Position numbers and translations under genes: made by a program. From Adiantum capillus-veneris (taxonomy: Eukaryota > Streptophyta > Polypodiopsida > Polypodiales > Pteridaceae): DNA of 64,000 nucleotides. Of this stretch, positions 33,132 to 44,162 are shown piece after piece (positions within the stretch are counted from its first letter, which is position 1; each line of letters opens with the position of its first letter). The stretch spans positions 156,031,293 to 156,095,292 of the forward strand of contig CM043958.1 of NCBI GenBank assembly GCA_014529385.2. The letters run 5' to 3'. The notes beneath the pieces are model-generated. The model saw only the letters and a program-made list of their open reading frames with translations. It was not told where the DNA came from and ran no database searches.

Positions 33132-33715
33132 TTATCTTGCCACACATTCAGAGACAAGCATACTGCGCTTCTACATGTGCATGAAGCATGTTAAAACATG
33201 GATCAATGCTACTTGGAAATGCTACCTAGGAAAACCAACCACATTCAAATTCAACCAACATTCGAGATAGAATGCTTCAAGCTACATGATGACACATACC
33301 TGTTGCTGCTGCAGGGGATTTTTACTGAAGTTGATGACCAACCCAGCAAAAAGTACTCCTCCTGAATTTGCTTGCTGTTGTTGTGATGTTTCTGCTTGTT
33401 GCTTCGGCTAGCAGAGAAACGCAAAGGAGGGAGGAAAGAGGGAATCAGAAACCTGAATGGCGCTGGCGAGACAGAGAGAGGGGGGAAGGAACGAGCGAGA
33501 CAGAGTGGGAGGGACAAGACTCGAGAGAATATTTGCATTAAGTGCTTGAACGTACCTTGAGGTGATCATTAATGAGTAAGCGCTTTCACTTAGTACACGT
33601 CAAATTTTAACCCTTTTTTTCCATAAATTTTGAATTTAATCCCACTGTTTCAAACGCCTAAACCACCCATTTTCTCAACCCCAAAAACCATATACTATAT
33701 AGTGGCAAAAGCGGT

Positions 33716-33737
33716 CCACCTATACATGCTTTCACCC
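33716..33737 (-). repeat. Right terminal inverted repeat
   Basis: Reverse complement of 21408-21429 with no mismatch. Followed by GAAT and then the remaining 67 bp of the interrupted LTR. Confidence 0.92.
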
Positions 33738-33808
33738 GAATAGGAAATATTGCGCACATCCCTAGCTTGATGCATACTCAATGTCACATGCATTATCCAC
33801 TGCTAACA
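33738..33808 (-). repeat. 3' LTR of the LARD-like element, start (minus strand)
   Basis: The remaining piece of the LTR on the other side of the DNA transposon. It ends (minus: begins) at 33808 with TGTTAGCAGT and matches 39500-39580. Confidence 0.85.
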
Positions 33809-33820
33809 TTCCTCCCTCCT
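33809..33820 (-). other. Polypurine tract of the LARD-like element
   Basis: AGGAGGGAGGAA on the minus strand, directly before the TGTTAG start of the 3' LTR. Confidence 0.85.
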
Positions 33821-36800
33821 AATTTGACACACGTCCTTGTGTGGCGCTGAAGCAAAACATGGAGACATGGTAGAAATCACGTCCATGGAAGAATGTTGAG
33901 CTGCAAAACATAAAACAAGTCATGAGTGTCAAAAGGCCAACAAAGATGAATAAAACATGAAGTGCAATGAACAATCATGCAAAGTGAATTTTTACTTCTA
34001 AAATATGGGTCAATCATAGCCAAAAACTAAACAACATAAAGCACAAAAACACCTGGCACTTGAAATTTCAATTTTATGCATGAAACACAAGCAATCAATT
34101 AAGGCCCTAGGATAATGCTAGGTCATAAACCTACTAGCCTAGAAACTATATGACCAATCTTAATAAAGCATCCAAGCCTATCATGTCTACGGGATATTAA
34201 AAAGCTCCTAATCTATTAGTGCATTGTCACAACTTTTTGAAGCTCATGAAGTTCTGTTTTTGTCATTCATTGAAAAAAGTAAAACACATCACAAGGCTAC
34301 CACCCCAAGGCAAATCTAGCTACAACTCTCAGCTCTTGAAACCCTCAAGGAGGTGTTCCAAGAATCTACTAGCCTACCAAGGTGACGGCTAACCCCTCTC
34401 AGCCCAGGGCATTGGTTTAGGGCCTTGACCAAGCGAGCCAAGGTGATTCCCCTCGCCTGCCAAGTGCCAATAAGGCGCTAAGCCTCACAAGACACAACAT
34501 AACATATAAATTTTCTTTTTATGTATTTATTAACAATTTTTCTACTTTTTCTTGACACTTTTTTGCTTCATTGTTTTATTTTTTTTTAACACTTTTTAAT
34601 TGCTTCCAACATGAGATATTTATGGCAAATGGACTAAGGTACTTAAAGCCTAATCATAACCTAGGTCATGTTAAAAATTAATGGAGTATTAATACAATCA
34701 CTAAGAGTCTAGGACTAACAAGAAATGAACTTACATTAGCCTAAGGTCAAGGACAATTACCTATGATTAGCACACATAAAACCAAATTTCTAATATGTTT
34801 AATATTCACAAAGCAAAGTGTTGAAACTTTCATGTATGCCTAGATTTTGAAAATGAAAGAGCCATAGCTTAGAAGCAAAATCCCTTACTAATCCAAGCAT
34901 AGATAATGGAGAGATAAACAAAAGAGCAATATCACGGAAGGATTTCAACTATTCATGCTCTTTTGAGCGTCCTTGAGCAAAGCATCTTTTTGGTAGAGAC
35001 TCTTTATTCATTTTAATTACAATCCAAGCTTCTTGCAGCTTAGTGTAAACACAAGCTCCAAAGACCATTTATTGAAAGCCACACACAAAACATTATTCAA
35101 AACCTAAAGCTAGGATCTCAAATACCCAAATATACCAAAGGGAAAAAACCCAAGGGAAAAAAGAACTTTTGGTTATTCACACGATGCTCTTTAGTAGCAA
35201 GTGTATACATACATATCAAAAATGAGAGATATAATGCTTCTACATAAACAAATTTTGAAATTTTTACAATCTCTCATGCATGATTAAAAGTTGACTGATT
35301 ACTAGACCCAATAGAATGTGAAAGTTAAGTCAAACTAGAAATCATGAAATTTTTAATGAAGTGAATTGGCTCTAGATAGCCAAATTGTACAATTTCCACA
35401 TTTGGAATGGAATCCCAACCTTTCCCATAACCCTTCAAAAACAATTCAATCATTAGTGCTATATATTCAGATTGTAATTTAAAACAATCACTAAAATACT
35501 CCATGATCACAAACTCAAAATTTAACCATATCCCAAGGTCTTTCAAGAAAGCCCCACTGCTTAGTGCTATGCAAGCATTTTGACATTCAATCAAGCACTA
35601 AAATGCATGGTCAATCATGAGTACATATGGCTAATGCAATTCATCCAAAAAAATTCACGTTAATCAATAATGGATGCAACGAGTTGGTCATATATGCTCT
35701 CACATAGAAAATGTATACATGTCAAGAAATGAAAGAAAGCATGCCAATCAAAAGAAAATTTTACAATTTAAACACTCACTCTGATCATTATGAACTGGTT
35801 AGGGCTAACTCAATGAGGATAATTCAATTTTGTTACCATCTTTTGAGTTAATGGTGACGTCAAATTACAATGAAATGATGAATCGGCCCTCCGTAACCTA
35901 ATTTTCTATTTTTGCCTCTTCATAGAAAATGGCGCATTTGTACTCCCTAGTAACTCCTTTGTTGAGTACATAAGAGAAAATTTTTATTCAAAGCATGCAT
36001 TGAGTGATGTAACAATTATTTGTAAAAAAACGATCATTACGCACTAATAGCTATCAAAACTAAAGCCCCCAGGCTTGCTAGCATGCTTTTGACCATTGGA
36101 AGCAAGAGAATTCCCATAGAATTCAATGGCATGAATGGTCACAAATCTTTTAGTTTCCTTGATACTCGTATTTCTCCTATCTTCTGTAAATGTGAAAAGA
36201 ATCCACGGGAACATCTCTGGGAATTTTATTTTTTTCATTTTATTTATTTTTAAAAGTGAATTCTAGGCTCTAGTCGAGCGTGGAGGTTGACAGGCTGAGG
36301 GTTGAGAGACCGAGAGGAAGAGTGTGTGGGTCTAAATGGGATGTGAGTGTGGGGGAGCGGGGTGCCTTGAAGGCATGATGGCCCCACCAACCAAGAAAAT
36401 GAGTGTGTGTGCGTGAAGGTAGGCCGTAGAAGCCCCAGAGAAGCATGATCTTGGAAGCTTATTTGTTTGCAAGCAAACAAGTGGTGTGCAATGAAGGTGG
36501 GGTCATCAAGTGGCAGCCAAAAGCGACCAAGCAGTAGATGTGGTGTGTGTGTGTGTGGGCTTTTGAAGGCATTGACAAAAGCGGGGCTCAACGGGCTTTT
36601 AATCATGCACCAAGGCATTCCATAATTCTACTTGAATTTGATTACTTTTAAAATCTAGCCCATCTTGGTTTCTCATGTCATACCATCACGATGATTTTCA
36701 TAAGTGTACATGGATGTTGTAAGATTTTGCAAGAAATTGATCAATACATCATCCACTAATCTAATAACCTTCATACATCTATGCTCACATAATCAAGGAT

Positions 36801-38576
36801 ACCAATCAAACCATGCATATTTGAAACTCAGTCAATTATTATGCACATTATCTCTCAAACCTCATTCATAGTGCTTCAATTTGATGCATCTTCTTGAACA
36901 CATTCATTGGAAATCCAAGTGTGCATTCAAAATTGAATCAATTTACAATCAGATGTTGGAAGATGCACACATGCTTAATGAGTACACAAATATCCTCATT
37001 CACCCAAATCCAATTTGTATTCAAATCTTCCATTGATCATTTTTTCAATTTCAAATCATTAAAATCCAATTGGATTTGTCATTTTGTTCCTGTGGCTACA
37101 TACATGTCTTTTGGGTACAATTATGCACACACATCAATGTAACATTGCCATGTTCATAACATTGATCAATCATTAGCATGGCAGTAAAAAAAATTTATTG
37201 AGTGATTTATCACAATCTTTGAGCAATTTTGTGACGCACACCTCAACTATTTGGCCAATTCATCATAAGTGGTAAATAATACCAATTATTCATACACACA
37301 TTCGATTGCACACGCCATTTGATTGGCATACACACCCATATTTAGGCCAAAAGTTTATGCAAATAATCCATCAATTTCTCATTGCAATGCTAAAATTACA
37401 CACTCAATCAAGTATAACTGAAGGTATGCATGCTCAATTTTTTAAAAATGAACACTATTTTGACATAATCAAGCAATGCACACACTCAAAATTTAAGCAC
37501 AAAAGTTCAAATTTGGCTCAATTGGCTATGCATTTAGGTCTATCCCTAATGCTTGCACACACATTCATGCATATTTCTCGATCAAAAAGTATTTGGGTGT
37601 CCCAATTGACCATAAATCATTGAAAATCAAGTGGTCTCGAATGGTACACACACTCCAATTTTGCTCAATTGTTTTGATTTAGGCTTATCCAATGATTGAA
37701 TCGGCCTAACATACATATCAATTACATGATTTCACATTCATATATCATCAATTACTCAATTTCTATGCATGCGCACACTCAAGATTAGGTGCAAACACAC
37801 TTGAATTTTATGGCAATTTTTCCTCTTTGGTGCATTACACACACAATGATTTTTATGCACACACATGAATTCTTGTTGCAAATCAAGCTTAATCTTGACA
37901 CACACATCATTCATGAGTCAAAATTGACCATCAATTTCATTCCAAAACAATCAAATTAGGCTCTCAAAGTATGTCAATTAATTTATACACCTAATTTTAG
38001 CAATAAATTAGCAACACATTGGAATCAAATTAATCACCCAAAAATTGAATGGAGTAGGCCAATGCACTTATAATTGATTGCATCCAAGATAATCCTTGCT
38101 CCACACAATGATTCCACCATGCACACACATGTGTGGCTCCTCCAATTTTGGCCCAAAAGTTGACCATTGTAGGCCAAACATCAACCACTCAAATCAATAG
38201 ATTAGGCATGGATTAGCACAAAGAAACTTGATAAAAGTGTTGATTCCACCTCTTATAAGGGGATTGAACATACATTTTACATCAAATGTTAGTGGTTAGG
38301 TTAGCAAAGTTAGTCAAAAATTAGTAATAGTTAGCATTGAATTAGTACAATTAGCATGTAAATGAAGCGAAATTAGTAAGGGTTAGTATGAAATTAGTGA
38401 AATCGAAAGTGAGATTGGGGGTTTGGATATTCATAACTCAAACTTTTGCTTCAATTACTTGCACAAACCTCATCAAATTAAACCATAATATTGAGCTACA
38501 CACACTCAAAAACCGATGAAATTAGTAGTGAAAATTACTCTATTCTAAACATCCTCTACTCACTAGCTTAGGTTAT
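33821..38576 (-). other. Non-coding internal domain of the LARD-like element
   Basis: About 4.8 kb, AT-rich, with many short CACACA and GCATGCA runs and no retrotransposon domain on either strand. The longest open frames (for example near 36250-36620) are built from simple repeats and show no motif. This is what defines the element as non-autonomous. Confidence 0.75.
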
Positions 38577-38579
38577 CGA

Positions 38580-38597
38580 TCCCTGGCAATGGTGCCA
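38580..38597 (-). other. Primer-binding site of the LARD-like element
   Basis: On the minus strand TGGCACCATTGCCAGGGA lies two or three bases after the 5' LTR. It resembles the TGGCGCCGTTGCCGGGGA site used by several plant Ty3 families (tRNA-Asp type, from memory), with three differences. Confidence 0.75.
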
Positions 38598-38599
38598 AA

Positions 38600-39580
38600 T
38601 TTTGGGGGCAATCGTAGCATCACCTAATCAACCCAAGACCAGCAAAATTATCAATCCTAGGATCGGCAACCCGGCTAGGGCATGGAAGCATGAGCATCAT
38701 TGGACGTATCGAATGAGAGGATTCACGAGAATGCTCTTCTAATGCAATAGAGATTAGCCATGAATCACTAACTCTAATCACACCATAATTGCCAATCAAG
38801 AATCACTTACACACATTAAGCCCACCAAATTCCAACTTGCCATAGACTATAATCTCAAAGCACACTCTTGAAAAACGTACACTAATTGCATTGGTGTTGG
38901 CCTCTCCAATAACCATATGCCAATCAAGGTACTTAATCAAAATGTACACACACAAGGTGAATGGTGCTTGAGTTTCATTAAACCCATCCACACGTGAGCA
39001 AACAATAGGGAACATACTCTAATCACAAGATTAAAAACCTACTTAATCAACCTAGCTAGAGATGTTAAATATCACAAATCAAGTGCTCATATAAGGATAG
39101 GAGTGGTCAATAAGCAAGAAGTCATCACACACACTCAAATCTAGAATAATGAGAAGGTGAAACTACTTCATGACATAATGGAATATAGAAGAGTTAAGAC
39201 TAATGAAGAAATTAGAGATTAGATTATGAAATGATTCTCTAATTACAAAGGATTAGCACTAGCCTTCTAAGCATGGGCATTAAGCTCAAGGCTAGGCCAT
39301 CCATAGAGTGAACACACAAGAGTGAGATCTCAAGAGTGAGTACTCAAGGATGGATCCTCAAGAATGAAGTCTCTTTGCATAAAAGTCTTTCTTATAAATA
39401 CATGCACCACAAGACTTCCTACTATGGGTTAAGTTGATCCCTCTAGCTATCATATACAATTTGGAACTCCCAAATGAGCCCAAGACCTTATACAATGTGG
39501 ATAGGAAATATTGTGCACATCCATAGCACATCCCTAGCTTGATGTATAATCAATGTCACATGCATTAGCCACTGCTAACA
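38600..39580 (-). repeat. 5' LTR of the LARD-like element, intact
   Basis: About 980 bp, starts TGTTAGCAGT on the minus strand at 39580. It pairs with the split LTR at 20448-21407 plus 33738-33808. It supplies the uninterrupted target of the DNA transposon. TCGTC follows at 39581-39585. Confidence 0.87.
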
Positions 39581-40320
39581 TCGTCCATATATACTTCCAA
39601 GAAATTCCTAAGATATTTTTTGAAAGCATGGCTCATCAATTTTTGGAATGTGGTAGGAGCATTAGTTAATCCAAAAGGCATAACCTTATAGGCAAAAGTA
39701 CCCCATTCAGTTGCAAAGGAATGTTTTATGCTGATCTTTTGGATGAACCAAAAGTTGATTGTACCTCGCAAAGCCGTCTAAAAAGTTGTAATCTTATTTT
39801 CTTGCAGCTCGTTCTAAAACATGCTCGATGATTGGAAGAGGGTGGTTATCTCTAATAGTGGCTGCATTCACTTTTTTGAGATTGACACATACTCTTAATT
39901 TCCCTTTTTTGGGGGTACCACCACAATTGGAGACAACCAATGTGTGTGTTCAATTTCATAAATGAATTTGGCTTCCTTGAGCTTCTCTACCTCTTCTTTG
40001 ATCTTTTTGGCAAATGTTTCATTATAAGTATATGGCCGTTGTCTACTTGGTTTTGCATCATTTCCCATAGGTATGGTATGTTGAAATTTTTTTGGATCAC
40101 ACCTTTGAGATCTTTATATGACCAAGAAAAGATATCCCGGTATTATTTCATTAAGCTTAGCAAAAGCTCTTCTTCTTCTTTATTCAAGTTGTTCGCAATG
40201 TAGGCAGGTCTGGGCTCTTCTCCTGGTTCGGCTAAATCTATTTTGTTTGCATTTTTAGGTTCTTCATATGACTCACCCGGCTTTCTTAGTTCCCTTACAA
40301 GTTGTTTTACTATGATCTTT
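39581..40320 (-). pseudogene. Family-X reverse transcriptase, N-terminal part, minus strand
   Basis: Contains RVCVNLKKVNAATIRDNHPLP, LDGF..YNQL, FAYKVMPFGLTNAPTTFQKL and ends EVYMDD at the insertion point; the rest of the protein resumes at 20447. Stops and shifts lie near 39772 and 39800. The finger and palm motifs are otherwise well preserved. The upstream side joins a Lys- and Asp/Glu-rich linker. Confidence 0.85.
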
Positions 40321-41774
40321 CAGTCTTGGAGAGTATATTTCTTATAATGGGATGGAACACTCATTACATCTTTATTCTCTTCCTCGGTTGTTTCCATTTC
40401 AGTGGTATACACCTCCTTTAGAGTTTTCTTCAACTCTTGATATTTTTTCTTTCGTTCAACCCATGTTATGGATGATTCATCATCATGGTGCTTAGGTTTT
40501 GATTGAGTTTTCTTTTTTGTTTTCCTTGGTATTTTTCTCATTGTTTGAAAGATATCTACCCTTGATTTTGTTTTTGACACAATCATGTGCATCTATCTGC
40601 ATCAAAAACTGTGTTCTGCTAGAAACTAATGACATTGGTCTAGATTTCAAGTTTTTTTGTTTCTTTTTTCCTTCTATACCTTTTTTGTCTTCTTGGTTTT
40701 TGATTTGGGAAGTCAAAAACCTTTTCCTCTCCTCCTTTTAGGAGTAGTTTGGCTTTCACATGTTCTTTTACTGATCCAGAATCGTCGGATGTAGATGAAT
40801 TTTCTTCAAACTCATCAGTAGAATCATTATAGAGGTCTAAAAAGACTTGTTGAGCTTTTAATAAGTCCTTGGGTTCCTGAACTTCATCTTCAATTTGAAT
40901 GGTTGAGACCATTTGTATGGGAATTATGTCATAACCATCCTCATTGCAAAATTGAGTAGGCATGGACATATTCACACACACATCCATTGTTGCCAAAATT
41001 TGAGTCCATTCAAATGGCTCAAACAAATGCTCCAAAAAGGGTTCATGTATATATGATTCATCTGTGCAATCCCTTTCAAAGATACATTCTTCTCGTTTTA
41101 AACTCCCATTTCTGAAGCTCCACATCCAAATAGGTGTGTCTTTGTTTAACCAAGATGGAATCTTTGATTCAACTGAAAAGACTGAGTCAAATTCTTGAAT
41201 GGGTGTTTTCATTACATCTCTATAAGTGTGATCTTTCAAATTAACCCTTGTGATTGATCTCACTTGATTCAAGTACAAGTAATTGTTTTATTACATCTCT
41301 ATAAGTGTGATCTTTCAACTTAACCCTTGTGATTGATCCCACTTGCTTCAAGTACATGTAATTGTTTCTCCAATCTTGAATGAGTTGTACTTGCCACATG
41401 AATGGCCTTCTCAAGATAATTTCATAATTAAGTTTCTTTCCAAAGTCCACTATCGCAAAAGTATGTTGATAATCAATTCCACAAGAACTAACTATCACTT
41501 CTTCAAGCAGTCGTAGAGGTTTTTCTATGTGTCCATCTGCCAATAGTAATTTCATTCAAGTTTGTTTAATGGATGTTTTTCCCCATGATTCCCATACTAC
41601 TTTTGTCGATATAGCTATGTCTGCCCCACTGTCCAGTATTGCCATGGTTTCTACATCATGATATATCACCGGAAGGGTTGTGTTTCCTTCTTTACCCTCA
41701 TAGTATTCTTCGACTTTGTTCATAACGATATATCTAATCTCCTTGTTATCCAATTCATGTTTCAATTTACTCAA
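40321..41774 (-). pseudogene. Family-X protease and linker, minus strand
   Basis: The retropepsin active site reads MAILDSGADIAIS near 41640, with the standard D-S-G-A. It continues over a frame change near 41556 into a beta-rich segment (VIVSSCGIDYQHTFAIVDFGKK) and LRRPFMWQ, which matches the C-terminal I-L-G-R-P-F motif. A long linker follows, with an acidic block (DSTDEFEENSSTSDDSG) and a Lys/Arg block (RRQKRYRRKKETKK). A 79-bp tandem duplication at 41211-41368 shifts the frame. This is the ordinary protease position, between Gag and reverse transcriptase. Confidence 0.8.
41211..41368. repeat. 79-bp tandem duplication in the protease-linker region
   Basis: ATTACATCTCTATAAGTGTG starts at 41211 and again at 41290, and the copies remain highly similar for 79 bp. 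Because 79 is not a multiple of three, the frame shifts. Confidence 0.92.
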
Positions 41775-44152
41775 ATTTTTGCGATTAGCCTTATTATCCC
41801 CATATTCTCTAGAGTTTTTTGTAAATCATTCAATAAATATGGTCTGATTTTTAATAATTCTCCAAAGGTAAGAGTACATTGAATGGGTGTTGACATGATT
41901 GAATGGATGTTCTCTACCTCTAGGGTCTGTTCCGCTCTAATAATCTGGGTGGTTTTGCAGACTATGGACTCATCTTCGTTGTCTCTTAAGTAAGAGGGAG
42001 TGTTTTTAGAGTCAATGCCTTAGACATTCATGATGATTCAGAACCGCAATCCCCATACAAGGATTGTATATCCATGCCCATATCAAGAGGTGAATTGTCT
42101 AACCAAACTTCCTCTATAGGAGCTGATTTCAAAGTTATGCTCCCATCATTCATCTCTCTCACTTTTTTCCATAAATGTCTTGGCCAATCTTCTTCCACAA
42201 ATGGAATTCCATCTAAAGCATCTTCATTGTTAGGAACTATGAGTTCTGGCTCTTTAGTTTCAAGGTGGGGTTCTACCACCACTTTGAATTTCTTTTCATT
42301 GGTTTCTACCACAAGCTCCTTAGGTTTTGCTATACTCTCAGGCTCGGGATTTTGTTTTTCTAGCGTTTCTTGAGTAATTCTTACCAAATTTTGACAAGGT
42401 TCAAGCTTAGCTGCTTCCATATCTAGAGAAGAATAATTTTTCCATTTGTTTTCCATATTTTGACCTGCTTTAAGTCTCGCTTGGAAAGCTTCCAAGGCTT
42501 CATTGATTGGCTCAAAAATTTTGTCTACCAAAATTGATCCTCTAGATTTGATTGTGGTTTTGTTGATTTCACTCTCAGTTTCTTTCACTTTTCCTTGGAA
42601 TAGTTTTTTGGTTTTTTTTCTCAATTTCCTCTTTTTGTTTCTGTTTTCTCATCTCATATCTTTGACGTCTTCTTTTCTTGGTCTTTTGTGAGGAATTTTT
42701 AGTATTTTTTGATTCATTAGAGGAGCTATGTTTCTTTTTCTTAGCTTGGGCTCTAGTGATCACCTTGATTGGAACAATAGGTTCACTTTTCAAAGAGCTA
42801 CTAGGTATCACTTGGACTACCTTCACCACTGCTTTTCCTTTGTTTAATGAATTCTTTGGACAGTCTTCACGGACGTGTCCACCCTTCTTGCAACATTGTG
42901 TACAAAAAGCTTCGGCTGGCTTAATGTTCTTGTCAGGTTCTGGGCATTCATTTATCCAATGATCATCTACACCAAAATTTTATGGTATTTTCTAGTCTTT
43001 GGATTAATCATGGGTCTCACCATTGGAGGTATAACACCTAGATTAGCTACAAAGTACATCAATGTAAGCTCTAGTGTAGCATAAGTTAGAGGCTCTTCCA
43101 TTGAAGGTGGATGTGAATTATACCACTCTCCTTCTACCATTACTGTACTAGGTTCAACATAAGATGTAGCAGGCACTAGTGCTTGTTCATCTATGACTCC
43201 TTCTGAATGCATATACTTTACCTGCACTACATTATGACCAAGAAATGGTGTTTGTTGACCCAACACTGATTGTGGTCTTTCCATACCCATCGGTGTTCTT
43301 TGTGCTGGGGCCATATTAGGATGATATCTATACATGGGTTGTCCTTGTGGTCTCATAGGCACATATTGAACATTTCCATTGTACTTTGGTCGATAATAGC
43401 ACTCATTGGTCTCATGGTTTGTCCATTTACCCTCAATAGCACACCATTTCTAGGGCCTAATTGGTTGTCTCTGCTAATGTATTCCTTGCCCAGGTCCCCT
43501 CATAGGAGCTAATGTGTTTAAATCCATGATTGCCCTTGGTGAAATGTTTTGGAACCATGTCAAAGCTTTTCCTTCTAAAGTCATTCCAAATTCCTCAAAT
43601 TGAGTGTGAAAATCAAATATGCGTTTTTCTCTTAGCACTTGCTTGAAGCTAGCTAAGTGGTCATATGGATCCCCATATCCATTGTATTTTTTGACCCATG
43701 TTTGAAAATCAGTTGGTCTGACTCGTCTGTTGGGCTCAGCTCCAACTCTTCTGGCAGTTGGTCCTGTCTTGAGTCCGTGAAACCAATCTATTGGAAAAAG
43801 TGACTCATGTAGCCCTACAGTGGCTCTTATGTCACTCGGTTTTTTTCCATGATGAGGTCGGTTCAGGTTTTTTAACATTGCTCCCAAAATATTTCTTATG
43901 GAGTTTCTCTCTTGGAATAGGACCAGGTCCTTATCCCAATATCCAATCTCTTATAGAGTATCCTTGGTATCTAGTCTGTTCTACCTTCTCAAGACTCATC
44001 AGAACAAATTTATTGTTATTACAATCCCTAAATGGGTAAGATAGTAGATATGTTGATCCCTTGTCCTTGATCTTGAAGATATAGATGATCTTCATGGGTG
44101 TTAACGGCCCTGGGTTGGCATGCAAGGTCCATAAAATATCCTTGACATTCAT
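41775..44152 (-). pseudogene. Family-X Gag, minus strand, broken
   Basis: Starts near 44152 (MNVKDILWTLHANPG). The capsid-like retrotransposon Gag domain lies at 43680-43530: KKYNGYGDPYDHLASFKQVL through GKALTWFQNI. A Pro/Met-rich stretch follows at 43360-42970, then a CCHC zinc knuckle, CTQCCKKGGHVREDC, near 42890-42850, a very basic segment (KKTKKRRRQRYEMRKQKQKEE) near 42690, and acidic sequence to 42028. Several stops and frame changes break it, for example near 43930, 43470 and 42965. DNA beyond about 44160 belongs to a copia element, so the 5' LTR and leader are lost. Confidence 0.8.
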
Positions 44153-44162
44153 ATCCTCCCAA

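Larger units (their letters stand above)
28863..33538 (-). pseudogene. Multi-exon coiled-coil/RING-like accessory gene of the transposon
   Basis: Minus-strand exons with GT..AG borders: 31185-30190, 29963-29597, 29508-29461 and 29380-28863; likely earlier exons at 33538-33302 and about 32752-32660. The 31185 exon has a Trp-rich segment (WDDFSDEEWISVCLYKR), then a coiled coil (KANAAEKLKEKQQCLEAIK). The next carries a RING-like cluster, CVACGMSI..RCQHPYHPLCFVTAC..CLFHGC. The last begins with more cysteines (MCVGCG), then acidic and basic tracts (GRRKKRSN, PKKKAK), likely nuclear localisation signals. Phase is preserved across the last four exons. In-frame stops at 30703-30705, about 29958-29960 and near 29078 suggest decay. 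No known family is recognised for the whole protein. A role as DNA-binding or ubiquitin-type accessory factor is inference. Confidence 0.65.
21408..33737 (+). mobile_element. 12.3-kb DNA transposon with TIRs and three genes
   Basis: Bounded by 22-bp perfect terminal inverted repeats starting GGGTGAAAGCATG, at 21408-21429 and 33716-33737. GAAT flanks it on both sides (21404-21407 and 33738-33741), a 4-bp target duplication (3 bp, AAT, is the alternative reading). The uninterrupted LTR copy at 39490-39515 provides the empty site and shows that removing the element plus one duplication restores the sequence length exactly. Inside are a plus-strand transposase gene and two minus-strand genes meeting near 27.0-27.6 kb. 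The non-coding DNA is filled with ACCACTT..AGTGGT palindromes. I cannot assign it to a named superfamily from memory; TIR and TSD are not those of hAT, Mutator or classical CACTA. Confidence 0.9.
20448..39580 (-). mobile_element. Non-coding LTR retrotransposon (LARD-like) inserted in a reverse transcriptase gene
   Basis: Two ~1-kb direct repeats flank an internal region with no coding potential. On the minus strand the 5' LTR is 39580-38600, followed by a primer-binding site (38597-38580). The 3' LTR is 33808-20448 and is preceded by a polypurine tract (33820-33809). LTRs start TGTTAGCAGT. The 5-bp sequence TCGTC (plus strand) lies on both sides, at 20443-20447 and 39581-39585, as a target duplication. 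The internal region is about 4.8 kb. It must have used proteins from another element. The 3' LTR is itself split by a 12.3-kb DNA transposon at 21408-33737. Without that insert the element would be about 6.8 kb. Confidence 0.88.

Noticed and set aside
36250-36620. Minus-strand open frame rich in His/Thr/Pro
   Set aside because: It is produced by CA/TG simple repeats in non-coding LTR-element DNA and has no domain.
42074-42962. Plus-strand Phe/Leu/Ser-rich frames
   Set aside because: Antisense shadows of the Lys/Glu-rich Gag and linker on the minus strand.
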